DNA from: Chloranthus sessilifolius
Lineage: Eukaryota > Streptophyta > Magnoliopsida > Chloranthales > Chloranthaceae
Direction of reading: 5' to 3'
DNA: 64,000 nt
NCBI GenBank assembly: GCA_021018995.1
Contig: CM037587.1
Coordinates: 5,396,866 to 5,460,865, forward strand
The notes under the pieces are model-generated. The model saw only the letters and a program-made list of their open reading frames with translations, made no database searches and was not told the origin of the DNA. Of this stretch, positions 24,066 through 35,017 are shown piece after piece (position 1 is the stretch's first letter; every line of letters begins with the position of its first letter). The position numbers and the translations under genes are program-made.

Positions 24066-24471
24066 GGGTACCTTTTACAACCCAAAATTCTTCCCTCTCA
24101 ACCCACATTTCACGTTCTTAAACTGTTGACTGTCTTTAATCAGACGATAGAGATCGTTTTTCACCCCGATCTTCTACACAGTGGATATGGAGATCAAGGG
24201 ACTACCATCAAATGGTCAGATTTTGATTCCACATGGCACAAATCGTAAAAAGTGGACATGGTCATGGTCATGCATCAAACGTGGTTCTTACAATATGTGC
24301 AGTGTGGAATCAAAATCTGACTGTTTGATGGTAGGCCCATGATCTGCAGATGCGTTGTGTGGATGATTGGCTTTAAATGATCTCTATTGTTTGGTTCAAA
24401 ACAGTAAACTATTTAAGCACGTGAAATGCGGTTTGAGAGGGAAGAATCTTGGGTTGTAAATAAAAGTACCC
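24066..24471. mobile_element. Long-arm fold-back MITE, family GATGGAGAT, copy 3
   Basis: The tips are GGGTACCTTTTACAACCCAA and, in reverse complement, GGGTACTTTTATTTACAACC. The arms continue as TTCTTCCCTCTCAA and CATTTCACGT for more than 60 bases. The inner arms share AATCAGACGATAGAGATCG with the other copies. It is flanked by T-rich sequence, so the target duplication is ambiguous. Confidence 0.8.
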
Positions 24472-25089
24472 TTTTTTGGACAACATTCACATAAAAAATT
24501 TGAGAATTTTATAGGCATTCTTCTGATCATGTATATGAAGAAAGAGATTGACTCTTGTCACCGGCATATTGTAAGCCACCAGATCACACAAGAGGCCGAC
24601 TTCAGATTTTGGTGTCCTTGTAATCTGATAGTCAAATTTTCAAGGGCCTCACTGGTTCACCTGCTGCTTGCTAGATAATACTGATGATAGCCCATTGAAA
24701 CATATAGTTAACACAAGAACTCTCTTATTTTATATGCTCTTATGGTTTATATAAGCTACTTCTGTTAGTATAAAACAGCAGAAGTGATGGTATCTAGATC
24801 TGCTATGGCTGGATCAACAGATCTTGTGAGATTACCTGAACCGCGATCTCTGATGAAATATCTCACGATCTGGGCATGACCGAGACAGGATGGTTAAACA
24901 ATACATTCTGGTGAGACAAGCCCATATAGGATTTTTTTATAGCAGGTTACCCGGCCTCTTGAGAGCACCTGATTAAGTCCCCGGGTGTGATGACCCGAAA
25001 ATTCACAACCGTTCATTGTTAGATCTTAGGTCTTATACGTACAACACCCGCACATCACACGTATCAGTCAGTGGAGAAAAATCTTGGGT

Positions 25090-25365
25090 GCAGATTTGGT
25101 AAACAGAAATCGAAATTTTGTTTTCAGGTTGGTTTCTGCAAAATTGAACCCTAAAAGAAACATTTCGTTTTCGGTTTCTATTAATCGAACTTTTCACCCC
25201 CCAAACCGAAACTGAACCGATTTTGGTTTCGGTCAGTTCAGTTTTCAGTTTTTCTTCATATTTTTATTTTTTTTGCTGGTCTTCGATTTTTAGTTACCAA
25301 AACCGAAACCAAATCGGTTCGGTTTGGTGTTGGTTTTCAGTCGGTTAAGGCCAGTTCTCACCCTA
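25090..25365. repeat. CCGAAACC-rich MITE-like repeat
   Basis: Alternating variants of GAACCGAAACC and GGTTTCGGTT, with tips CTTGGGTGCAGA and (reverse complement) CTAGGGTGAGAA. It resembles widespread plant hAT MITEs of this composition. No clean target duplication. It lies about 140 bases beyond the stop of the LTP gene, so a spliced last exon of that gene could run into it. Confidence 0.5.
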
Positions 25366-25505
25366 GATAAATCCTTGCTTGGTCTTGCCTGATGCGGCCT
25401 TTGTCTATCTCCTGAAGCCAGACACCTCGTCTCGGTTTCGGGATTTTCCGGTATAAGACATGATTCGAGTTCCAAAAAATACCCATATTGGTATATAGGA
25501 AGCAG

Positions 25506-25859
25506 TTATACGTACTTGGAACAATCAAAAGAAGCAGAAATGGTGTAAGGCAGCTTGATGCCGCATCTTCCCGGAAGAGACTTAGCCGCTGTAGCATCCG
25601 GCTGCACTTTCTGCCACACCGTTTTGAGACAGTTGCATGTATCCCTCTTATCAGCCGCAGTTGATGAAGCAGACGCTAACTTAGATGCGCCTTTACAACA
25701 GGTGGTGCTCGGCTTCTCTCCTCCGTTGACCAGGTACGTAACGCAGGGAGTCAAGTCTTGGATCACATTGCTACACTCGATCGCCGCCTCGGAGTCCGGG
25801 ATGGTCAGGTGAAGCAGCACAATCAATGCTAGACAGGTAATGCCAGTGGATTTCATCAT
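25506..25859 (-). CDS. Non-specific lipid-transfer protein, type 1 (LTP1)
   Basis: A 117-residue protein of the plant LTP1 family: small secreted helical proteins that bind acyl lipids in a central cavity, active in the apoplast in cuticle formation and defence. The start chosen is the MMKST methionine pair. It gives a 25-residue signal peptide (hydrophobic LALIVLLHL, cleavage after DSEA) and a mature protein of about 92 residues starting AIECSNV. The eight cysteines sit at mature positions 4, 14, 29-30, 50, 52, 74 and 88, the C-x9-C..CC..CxC..C..C pattern. Both family pentapeptides are present, TAADK (42-46) and PYTIS (79-83). A longer frame extends upstream to 26030, but it would bury the signal peptide. 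The frame ends CSKYV, and CCAA/GTACGTAT at the end is a good 5' splice site at the position where many LTP1 genes have their single intron, so the true last residues may lie in a second exon. Confidence 0.95.
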   Translation of the reverse strand: MMKSTGITCLALIVLLHLTIPDSEAAIECSNVIQDLTPCVTYLVNGGEKPSTTCCKGASKLASASSTAADKRDTCNCLKTVWQKVQPDATAAKSLPGRCGIKLPYTISASFDCSKYV

Positions 25860-25896
25860 GGCTGGAGATGGAAGTTTTGGGTTGGGTTGGAGTCTG

Positions 25897-25905
25897 ATTT
25901 TATAG
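25897..25905 (-). promoter_or_regulatory. Possible TATA box of the LTP gene
   Basis: The minus strand reads CTATAAAAT about 38 bases before the chosen ATG. This would give a very short 5' leader, so another start site upstream is possible. The upstream stretch to 26.78 kb has no other gene. Confidence 0.35.
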
Positions 25906-26785
25906 AAGATTTTGGAGGGAAAGCTCATTACTACAAGAAAGTATAAAAAATAAATGTTAAATTTGATTGAGTGCAAGAAAGAGTAAATTTGGTGAACATG
26001 AGCTTGGGCATTTGAAGCACAGAAGTCCACTTATCAGTGACTTAATATTAGTATTAGTAATAGGGTTGGTGCTACGTCTTAATATGAGTGATGGAGTTGG
26101 TATCATGTGCTTGAGCCTGAGCAACAAGGATTGTGCTTTCGGCAGCATCGATACCAAACAATATCGGTGTACCTCAGTACGTCTGCAAGGAACGCCACCA
26201 TTGAACTTGGCCATAGATTATAAAAAACGATCGTAACGGCCCGATTTAGCTTTCAGGAACTTGATATGGGACATAGGATCTATATTTATCGTGGAAAGTC
26301 TCGTGATAAGATGATTCATCATCCTCACCATTATCATCAAAACCGTATCCAACTGTTTCTGGTCGGCTTTTTGAGTCTTATTTCTCCACTCGTTTCTAAT
26401 CATCTAATCAGCACTAAGCCTTCGGTAATTTCATAGTCTTTTACGTCCCTTCTCACTACTTCCTTTCAGATTTTCACTAGCCTTCCTCTTCTCTTTCTTC
26501 CATGTGCTTTTAGCTGTGATAACATGATTAGATTGTTTAATCCATGCAATCTTTGCACTGATGATGATGAAGAATTAGAGTCAATGCATGGAGATAATTG
26601 TGTGGTGTTGATGAACATAACACCATTGTTAGTCCTCAATAGTAACACCTAATACTAACTTATCAATCATATGTGTGTAAATTATGTGTGCGTGGCTTCC
26701 AAGACTCCACCCAACTCCATGCAACTTAGTCAAAATTAAACGTAGCAGGTTTCTCCCTTGTTTCTTTTTATATTTATATAGGCCG

Positions 26786-27196
26786 GTGTTACTACCACAC
26801 CACTTTATGATACAACGACTTTAATTAAACAGAGGAAAATTTTGTGGACTGTTTTGAATCGGATGATGGAGATTGTTTTTTGTCCTAATCTTTGACACAA
26901 TTGATCTTGAGATCATAGGCCTACCATCATATGGTCGGATGTTGATTTCATGTTGCACACATCCCAAAAAGTGAGCGTGATCATAGCATACGGCGAAATG
27001 TGGTTTGTGTTCACTTTTTGGATGTATGTCACGTGGAGTCAACATCTGGTCGTCTGATGGTAGGCCCACCTTCTCAAGATCTGTTGTGTCGAAGATTGAA
27101 GCGAAAAATAATCTCCATTGTCTTATCTAAAGCAGTCAACCGATGTTTCCTTTGTTTAAGTGAGGTGGGTGTAACATAAAGTGGTGTGTTAGTAAC
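26786..27196. mobile_element. Long-arm fold-back MITE, family GATGGAGAT, copy 4
   Basis: The left arm GTTACTACCACACCACTTTA pairs with the right TAAAGTGGTGTGTTAGTAAC. The inner arms carry GAATCGGATGATGGAGATTG, GATCTTGAGATCATAGGCC and the G-box CACGTGGAGTC. About 410 bp. The outer tips differ from those of the other three copies although the inner arms match. Confidence 0.78.
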
Positions 27197-27237
27197 AACG
27201 ACCTTTATATTATGTGGATGATAAAGATCAATCCCTC

Positions 27238-27725
27238 AAGGGAAGGTCAACTGGCCGGGTAGGGTCAGCCCGATACCCAATCTGCATGACCCAATTTTTT
27301 TAATCGGGCCAGGCACATAAACTAACTCGTCAGATCAGGTCGGCCATGAAGCATCCGACTATACATTCAGGTTGGGCCAACAAAAATGAAGTTAACCCAA
27401 CCGAACTGATATTTTATATAGAAAACCAAGGAATCTGCATTGGATTACCTTTTCTGGGGCAGCTCTCCGGGAATTTCTTTCTTGTTTGGTAACAGAGCTT
27501 TTCACCTTATTTGCTCTGATGGGAAATTGTTTCAAGTGATAAAACTATTCTATGCTTGCTCTCTGTCTAGATTTTATCTGCTCTAATGTGGAGCAGGGAG
27601 AGAATTGCTTCTGCTCTTATAAGAGCTAACCCAAACACAGCCTAAGGGTTTTTAGCCGGGATACCGTTAACCCATTGGGTCGGCTCTGGCCAGTTTTTGC
27701 CTGACCCCACCCATTGACAACCCTA
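27238..27725. repeat. hAT-like repeat with a second insert
   Basis: The right end TTGACAACCCTAA and left AAGGGAAGGTCAACTGG resemble the tips of GGGTTGTCAATGGG-type plant hAT MITEs. A second piece inside (about 27.43-27.65 kb) ends AACCCAAACACAGCCTAAGG, the tip of another hAT MITE type. No target duplication could be confirmed. The next 350 bases hold nothing I recognise. Confidence 0.4.
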
Positions 27726-28092
27726 ATGAAGGGATCAGCTCCAAATAGAAAAATGATCCAAGTGAGAGACTACTGCCTCTATTTGAGTGGATTAGTCCAC
27801 ATCGGCATCTACATGGATGGTAAGCGTAACAACCTACCTTGATATCCGTGCCCGAAGTCCAATGGTCATTATCGGCGCACAAGAAAGGCACAATGCACTT
27901 ACTTGTGTCCATCAAAGAATCCAAAAATTGTAACATTATAAAATTAGCCAAAAGGAGCATGTGGTATGCAAGCTCTGAGACTTGGAGCCACTGCCATCAA
28001 GCCCTCCTAACTGTCAGATTGTTGATCTCTAAATGTTGGAGCTCTTGCAATTTGTAGTGAAAGCGTGAGCTTGTGAAAGGTGTTTAAATGAT

Positions 28093-28300
28093 TGATGCGG
28101 AATCTAAGCCTACACGCCGAGAACATTGTCGGATAAAGAGGAGACATTGAAAGAAAAAGTGAATCTGTGAATGAGTTTTTGAAAGACTCATATGCATGTT
28201 ATTTTAGACATTTTTATCTAGGTTTATTTTTATTTTTTATTAAGATTTTTTAATAAGTAATTTATTTTAGGATTAGTTTTCTTATTTGAATTATTTAAAG

Positions 28301-28367
<67 letters not shown>

Positions 28368-28908
28368 GCTATTAATTTCATCACTTTCAATACAATCATT
28401 GGAAAAGTGGTCATAAGTCTTTCAATACATGTTAGAATTACGCGATTCTTGTGTTATTGGAAAGCTACTTGGATAAATTTTCAAATTCGCGTCAATTGGA
28501 TATCATTTGACCATTGAAAAAGAGTTGTGTAATAGAAAAACGGGATTATCGATGAAATTAATTATGACCGTTATATTAGAAAATTTTAATGCTTATTATA
28601 GGGGTTTTATTTTTACTAGTATTCTTAGAGTTTATTTTCTATATAAACAGACTGTAAAATTTTTTAAGAATTAATGAATGATGAATATTAAATTGGATTG
28701 TTTTGTGCTATCTTTGAGAGGTCGTTGAAAATTGTCTTCCCTGAATTTAGGGTTTGGTTGGAGGTCAATATTTTCGTTGACAAAATTCCAATAATTTTCT
28801 ATATCTTCTTATTTCTCTATTTTTATTTTATTTCGAAAATCAAAACCTCTCTTCATATCGTGCGAGATTTATGCTACTTTAGGGTTAGCACATTTTCGTC
28901 TTGCATCA
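28093..28908 (+). mobile_element. Solo LTR (probably Gypsy, TGATG..CATCA type)
   Basis: 816 bp with TGATGCGG at the start and TTGCATCA at the end, no internal region, and a TATA-like CTATATAAACAG near 28640. Its layout matches the 3' LTR at 17.94-19.02 kb: (TA) or AT-rich middle, TATA box, then ATTAATGAATGATGA..TTTGTGC..TTTGAGA and a GGGTTAGCA-like end. Flanks are ATGAT on the left and a diverged ATAT on the right. Comparison with the intact MITE copy gives ATGAT as the original target. Confidence 0.68.
28302..28364. repeat. (TA)n microsatellite
   Basis: About 31 TA units inside the solo LTR. Confidence 0.98.
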
Positions 28909-29365
28909 ATATCTTATATTATTAATGATTTGAAATATGAGTTAATTCTTAATCCACACAGTCAAATTGATGGATCATAAATTAAAGTATAATGAGCTCA
29001 AAAATTACATTTTTAAGAGATTTAAATCATTTGATTTGTGCAGTCTAATATCAACTGTTCTTAGTGTTATGGGCATGATTCTTTGACCAAAATATGTTCC
29101 AATGATGGATAGGCATTGGACAATTTAGATTGATCAACTATTTTTCAACAGTGTAAGATAAAAAAAAATGGTCTCTTTTGATGGTGTAAGATCATTTAAA
29201 ACACCATTTTGGTGTTTAATGTCGGTTAGAGTCATCATCCCATAATGAAAAAACTTCATAATGAAAAAACTTCGAAGTGTGCTCGAACATGCATATAAAC
29301 ATATTTCTTAGTCATAAGAAATAAAAAATCAAATTCAAATGAACCCATCAAATATATATATATAT

Positions 29366-29740
29366 GAGGGAGCTGGTTAATGGAGGACGGTTATCATCCT
29401 CCAAGATACATATGGAGCTCCACGTGGCATCCAAAATATTATTTGGGTGCCACGTGGAGCACAAGTGGATGGTATAGATTAATATTAAAAAAAAAAATTG
29501 AAAAAAAAACTTTTTAAACGATAAGTTAAAGTTTGACGGGTTTCATTGGTCCACATTTCACGATTCAAAAAACACACGGTAGAGATGAGTTAAATTTTTT
29601 TTTTTTTTTTAAAAGACGATCTAAGCAATACACTCGAGCTCCACAAGGTATCGAAATAATATATTGGTTGTCACGTGAAGCTCCACGTGGAAGCTTGGAG
29701 GACGGTGACCGTCCTCCCTTGAAGGACGGAGGCCTTTTCC
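29366..29740. mobile_element. MITE inserted in a TA microsatellite (1)
   Basis: Arms of about 100 bases: GGAGGACGGTTATCATCCTCC and GAGCTCCACGTGGCATCC on the left pair with GGAGGACGGTGACCGTCCTCC and AAGCTCCACGTGGAAGC on the right. TA tracts lie directly at both ends (29352-29365 and 29741-29750). This fits a MITE that targets TA repeats. Confidence 0.7.
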
Positions 29741-29801
29741 TATATATATACACACCAAACGTTTTTTGTTACAATGTCTTAGACATATTATTTTTTTTAG
29801 G

Positions 29802-30222
29802 GACCGATTCTCCTGACTGTCATTTAAATAAATGATTATACACCATCAATGATTTCTGATGTGGGTAATCCGCACCGTTAAATTGTTAGATCATAAGTAG
29901 AAGGGAAATGGGCCCAAAATTCCCATTTTTTGCGAAGTTTGAATCATTTGTTCGGTACACTCTAATAGAAACAATTATTCTTATTTTAATAGCTGATATT
30001 AACGTGCATGAATTGGATGGTTCACGATTCACTTACATGGGCATGATTTTTTTATAACACTTGTTCTAATAATGGATTGTTACTTGACAATTTTAATTGA
30101 TCACAAATGTGCATGGCACAATTATAAATCACACTTTAACGGTGTAAAATGAAAGGTTCTAATTTAGTGGTATAACATCATTTAAACACCATTAAATTTC
30201 GGTCACGAGGCATTACCCCATT
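29802..30222. mobile_element. Fold-back MITE, family TCCTGACC, copy 3
   Basis: The left GGACCGATTCTCCTGACTG and right TCGGTCACGAGGCATTACCCC form the arms. The interior shares CTGATATTAACGTGCATGAA and GGATGGTTCAC with the copy at 13.76 kb. Confidence 0.65.
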
Positions 30223-30363
30223 TTTAAAATAGCTTTCGACAATTATTAATACTATTTATAATTTTCCAAAAAAATTTCATTTTTTCCTGAAATTACTGAA
30301 TTCTATTGTTTCTTTTCTGTATATTTCTAGAGCCGTTTTTCCCGTAGTAAACTTGGTCACTAT

Positions 30364-30540
30364 TAGGGGTGTATTCAGTTCGCTTTGGTTGGTTTTGGTT
30401 GAAAACCACAAATCAAACCGGTTCTAATCGGTTTATAAATGTTCAAATCAAACTAAACCGTCCAACTGTTGAACCAAACCAACACGATTCGATTCGGTTT
30501 CAATTTGGTTCGGTCGGTTTCGGTTTTCCTATAAGTTCTA
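30364..30540. repeat. GGTTCGGTT-rich MITE-like repeat
   Basis: It begins TAGGGGTGTATTCAGTTCG, a tip typical of plant hAT MITEs of GAACCG composition. It is directly preceded by ACTTGGTCACTAT, the tip of the TAGTCAC family. The far end is not clear. Confidence 0.4.
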
Positions 30541-30669
30541 CTTACACATAAAAAATTTCCAATTTCTTAACTTGTTTTACTGTTTTACAATTTTCATATT
30601 TTTCAGGGTCATTTTACTTTTGCTCAAATATACTTTTACTGACTGAACCTTTAGAAATTAGAACCCTAA

Positions 30670-32230
30670 GTCTCTACTCTCTAATGCAGTGTCTTGTGAG
30701 ATTCGAGCCTTAAGTAAGGTTGTGAAACACTAAATTTGGACCCAAATTTTGGATCGAAGTCTCTACTCCCCAATCGTCTGCTTGATTCAAGTTGACTATA
30801 TATATATAATTTCCCCGAATTTTTGCTAGTGTTGAATCGTTGACTTTCGACGATGATGCAATCTTCTTTGACCGGTTTGACTTTGATAAAACTTCTCACG
30901 TATGTAGCACGTCCTTTGACCCACTTATCTCAATTGAGCGAGAACACTCAAACGTAAGCCTAAGACCAATTCCTAATGCGAACTGATCTTTGAAAATTTG
31001 GGCCCCAAGATTGGGCCAAGTTCAATCTCTATGACCCAAGTCAATAATAATTTATGTGTATAGACATACAACATAGATAACCTAACACTAACACCCCGAC
31101 TATGTGTGCGAGCCTACCAGGGCATAAGCTTTAAGTTTTAGAATGTTATACTTAAAGATGGACATTTTAGTCACCCCATTGGTAAATACCTTGGTGTGTA
31201 ACCAAGAGGTCTAGGTATCTGAACACCCCAATGACATCTGACCTTAATTGGTCTTTTTATTTTATTCCTTGAATTAGTTAGACCAGGACATGGAAAACAG
31301 TGTATTGATAGTACACGATGTCGATATCACATATAGCACCCCGATATGGGTTATTGTGGATAGCAAACGTAGAATCAAAACTCATTAAGTAATATGGACC
31401 AGGGATTTAAACCAATAATTGAGGTTCTATGCTAGACTTGTATACCGAGCTAGGTATACCAGTTACACACTGAATTTGGGTACCCCATGTTATAAAACCC
31501 ACGATATCGGATATGAATTTAGATAGGGTCATGCGTGTGCCTAATACGGGACACAATGACCTACTTCATTAGTAAAACTAAAATAGGTATCACCTACACT
31601 CAAATAGTGTGTAGTAACTATACACTTGAGTGTTATATATATATAGTGTATGGGAGTTACACTAGATCTCAACTCTTATATTTCAGTTAGGTACAATAGG
31701 ATTACACTGTAAATTAGTACCCAGCCATACATATGTTGAGTGTAATTGCGTTACGCTAAACTCAACATTAAGCTAACTCATATATGGAGTTTAGGTATAA
31801 CAAAATTTTACCTGAGCCATATACCAGCCATAAGGTACGCCATAAATAAACGATGTACTAGAGTAGGTCCGTTTCAATAATTCGTTGAAATTAACTATGG
31901 GCTATTGATGCCGACTCTATGGGATCGGATCGACAACTCAGAGATATAAGGTTGAGTGAGGGTTTCGAAGTTAAAATCTCCAATGATCGCACTCCGAAAC
32001 TTTTATACAAATTTAATATATACGAAGGGGTTCTCTGTGCGATGTATACAAAATAATGTATGGTATATATAGTATAGAAGACCAACAAATGAAGAAAACA
32101 ACATATATCAATGAAGTGAGAAGAAAAACAGCAGCAAGCAAAGTGCATCAGGCTTGCTGCGGCAACCCACAAGCTTGCCTTGGTAAGGTGCCAGCTAAAG
32201 GGCTTGCCTCAGTAACCCTGTGCCTTGATT
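30670..32230. other. No gene recognised
   Basis: AT-rich sequence without a supported ORF. Around 31.58-31.78 kb there are inverted or near-repeated phrases such as ACACTCAAATAGTGTG, ACACTTGAGTGTTATA and GTTGAGTGTAATTGCG. It could be noncoding sequence of a decayed LTR element, but I see no terminal structures. Confidence 0.35.
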
Positions 32231-33037
32231 CTTGATGCTTTGAAAATGGGACAACGAACCTTATAACTTTCATGAATTAATAAATTTATAAATATAATGT
32301 TTAAAATGTTAAAATTTAGTAATAAGTAGGGACAAATTTCACATGATTCATCATTTTCGCCCTAGTTGGAGAAAACTTTAGGAGCTACGACATGTGTGAT
32401 ATTTAATCACTAACATGTGAGTATACGAATGTCTTGTAATGTAGGTTAAGGTTTGGGAAACGTTCGTGAGGATTTTCATACCGTTTTGAAGCACTTTGCA
32501 TAATTTCGCAACCGAGGTAGGGAAAGTTCACCACTAACTTGCATTTGATTTTTCCAATGCTTAGACTCTGTGATATAATTGAATGTGAGCACTGAGTTTT
32601 GAATAGTTAAATTACTTTTTATGTATCAAGTTTGAATTTGAAACTGGCGTCTTTAAACAAGAACCCCTCAAGTCTAAATTTTTTATTGAAATTAGATTTT
32701 TGGTATAAACCTTTGAACTTTTAAAGTATTAAATTTTGGAAATCACTGTAAGGAAACATTTGATGCTTAGTTTCATCTAGATCTTACTTTATGGAATTTA
32801 AATATAAAATCGAAGCCGATAGAATCAGACATGAATTTATCTTTGAATTTGTAATATGAACTTTGAAATATGACCTTTGAATTCGAAATGTAAATTTTAA
32901 ATATGATCTCTGAATTTGAAACATGATTTGCATCTGAAACGTGAACTTGAAATATGACCTCTGAATCCAAAATATGATTTGTGAATCTGAAAATATGACT
33001 CATGCTCTTGCTTATGTCCTTGTGATTGTGTATTTCG

Positions 33038-33168
33038 GTTCAAGTGACCCTGTTAACTTAGCCTAGAGGCTCAATGTCTTGGTTCAAGTGACCATGTTAA
33101 CCTAGCCTAGGGGCTTGATTTATTGATTCAAGTGACCCTGTTAATGTAGCTTAGGGGCTTGACACTTG
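33038..33168. repeat. Tandem repeat, about 44-bp unit, 3 copies
   Basis: Units start near 33038, 33081 and 33125 with GGTTCAAGTGACCCTGTTAA, followed by TTAGCCTAGGGGCTTGA. Confidence 0.85.
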
Positions 33169-33242
33169 ACACTACTTGATTGAACTTGAAAACAAGCTGT
33201 GAATATGAACATGACCATGAAATTATGAAATCAAACACTGAT

Positions 33243-33442
33243 CATCCGTGTATTTGAACCGACACAGTGGTTAATCCGTGTATTTGAACCGACATGACAA
33301 TTAATTTGTGTATTTAAACCGACACGGTGGTGGATCAATATTTGAGCCGACACGATGGTTAATTCGTATATTTGAATCTAAATATGAACATGAACATGAA
33401 ATCATTAATTGAACCGACACGGCGGTGAATTCGTGTATTTGC
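33243..33442. repeat. Tandem repeat, about 31-33-bp unit, about 5 copies
   Basis: Each unit carries a form of CGTGTATTTGAACCGACACG followed by GTGGTTAAT. The copies are uneven and one is separated by an AT-rich insert. Confidence 0.8.
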
Positions 33443-33704
33443 ATATGAATATGAATTTGAAACGACATAATGAAGCAAACCTTGATTAGTAAACTCTGAA
33501 AATGAACTATGAAATATGAATGTGAAATCTGAAACCGAATGATATATTTGAATCTTGAAATTTTGAATACGAATGTGAAACTTGAATTTTGAATTCGATA
33601 TTAAAAACTGAAATATGAACACGTGTCGGAATTTGAATTGAGAACTTGATTTTTTCAGCATGAGAATTTTGTAAAGCTCGATTTTGAATAGAATGTCTTT
33701 GAAA

Positions 33705-33860
33705 TAAGTGTTGTTTCAACATGCCTTGGAAACAAGTTTTGTTCCAATATACCTTTGAAAATAAGTTGTGCTTCCGATATGTCTTTAAAATAAGTTTTAT
33801 TCTAATATGTTTGTGAAATCAGCTTGGTTCAATATGTCTTTGAAAACAGTTTGTTTATGA
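33705..33860. repeat. Tandem repeat, about 36-bp unit, 4 or more copies
   Basis: Variants of TGAAAATAAGTTTTGTTCC followed by AATATGTCTT recur. Together with the two arrays before it, this makes three unrelated arrays within 0.85 kb of one LTR. Confidence 0.75.
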
Positions 33861-34395
33861 TATGAAAGAATGTGTTCGTTTCGATTTGAAAATGCCTTTG
33901 AATTATGATAATTGGATCTGTGTTTTGAAAATATGAGATGTGGTTAGTATGGATCTTTTCCCTACTGGGCTTAGATGAAGCTCATTCCTCGACTATACGT
34001 CACAGGTACAGGTCCTGTTCGAGAAGCTTGAAGCGGATCCGGTAGACTGCTTCTTTGAGCTTGGTGTGGAGATACTTGGGCTCCGTTTTGGACCTTTAGA
34101 TTTGATATATTACCGAACTGCGTTAGCAATTGACTACCTACTTCTCTTTTTGTACACCACTGTTTAGGTGATGGTTGACCATCACCAGTGATTTTAGATT
34201 GTAGATGGTGTTTTGTAATAAATGAGATATAATCATCTTTCTGTCATGTATGTTATACGCTTTGAAGTCCGATTTTTTTATGGACATACCATGTACACTG
34301 TATTTTGGATTGGGATCTGCAAACCGACGGTCCAAGTTTTCCCATGTTGCGAAAAAAAGAAAAAAAAATGTTGAGAAAATCAGGACTGTCACAAA

Positions 34396-34529
34396 AGGTC
34401 TGAACCGAAACCAAACCGAACTTTTCGATTTTTCTTTTTGCCAAACCGGTACCCATCCAAACCGGATCAAAGCCGGCAGTTTAGTCCGATTTGGTCGATT
34501 TCGTCCATTAGGCCCAAAAAATACACAGC
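34396..34529. repeat. CCGAAACC-rich MITE-like end
   Basis: AACCGAAACCAAACCGAAC and related phrases, ending AATACACAGCCCTAG, the reverse of a TAGGGCTGTGTATT hAT-type tip. Confidence 0.4.
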
Positions 34530-34629
34530 CCTAGTCTCTACGTTGTGGAGTGAACATGGAGAAGTAGCACATGAAGAATGAATGCAAGAATCAATGTGAT
34601 GCCTTACTTTGGGTTCATTGGTTTTTTTA

Positions 34630-34800
34630 AATAAAGTTATAAATGGAGCACAGATTGTTGAGGACAAAGTGCGGCCGACTGACGTGGCACATTGTGATTG
34701 GCTACACTGACCTGCATTGATTGAGCCCCACCACACCAATTGCATTGCTCCACATCAACTGCTTGCACTTTGTCTGCATAAAATATGTCCTCCATATAAC
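34630..34800. mobile_element. Fold-back MITE
   Basis: The left TTATAAATGGAGCACAG..GGACAAAGTGC pairs with the right GCACTTTGTCTGC..GTCCTCCATATAA. About 170 bp, no target duplication identified. Confidence 0.5.
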
Positions 34801-35017
34801 ACTGTCCATAAATTAAATCATTTACTTAATTTGGTCTTATTCCAAAGAACCTCTGTATTTTGATACTTAATTTGGTGTGAATCCAAAGCACTGCCGTAGT
34901 TTGATTTTCAATGCTCCACCCTTTAGGCTCGATCAAAGCAAAAGGGAGAAGACGAGTCGCACCAGCTGTAAGTGGACACGGGGTAGCTCTTGGCCTATGC
35001 CTATGATTGGGAGAGGA

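Larger units (their letters stand above)
28073..29245. mobile_element. Fold-back MITE, family TCCTGACC, copy 2, split by a solo LTR
   Basis: GGTGTTTAAATGAT before the LTR and ATCTTATATTATT after it together match the intact arm of this family at 14.14 kb. The right part (28.91-29.25 kb) has the family interior and ends ACACCATTTTGGTG..GTCATCATCCC. Confidence 0.6.
32236..34393 (+). mobile_element. Probable Gypsy (Tekay/Del-like) LTR, solo or orphan
   Basis: The right end ATCAGGACTGTCACA is the usual end of large chromovirus LTRs. ATAACTTTCATGAATTAATA near the left, the phrase CAACCGAGGTAGGGAAAG, and CTCGACTATACGTCACAGG near 33.99 kb fit the same LTR type. No internal region follows. The left limit is approximate and the target duplication was not found. 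Confidence 0.5.

Noticed and set aside
25860-26030. Longer N terminus for the LTP gene starting at 26030
   Set aside because: It would place 57 residues before a well-formed signal peptide, which does not fit a secreted LTP. The upstream part is promoter-like.
27238-27725. Clean hAT element with 8-bp duplication
   Set aside because: The tips match only partly and no target duplication could be found, so it stays a low-confidence repeat.
30364-34529. One hAT-type element of 4.2 kb with halves at 30.36 and 34.40 kb
   Set aside because: Both ends have GAACCG-type tips and the flanking octamers GTCACTAT and GTCTCTAC match at 6 of 8, but GTCTCTAC also occurs at 30.67 and 30.76 kb and the tips match only loosely.
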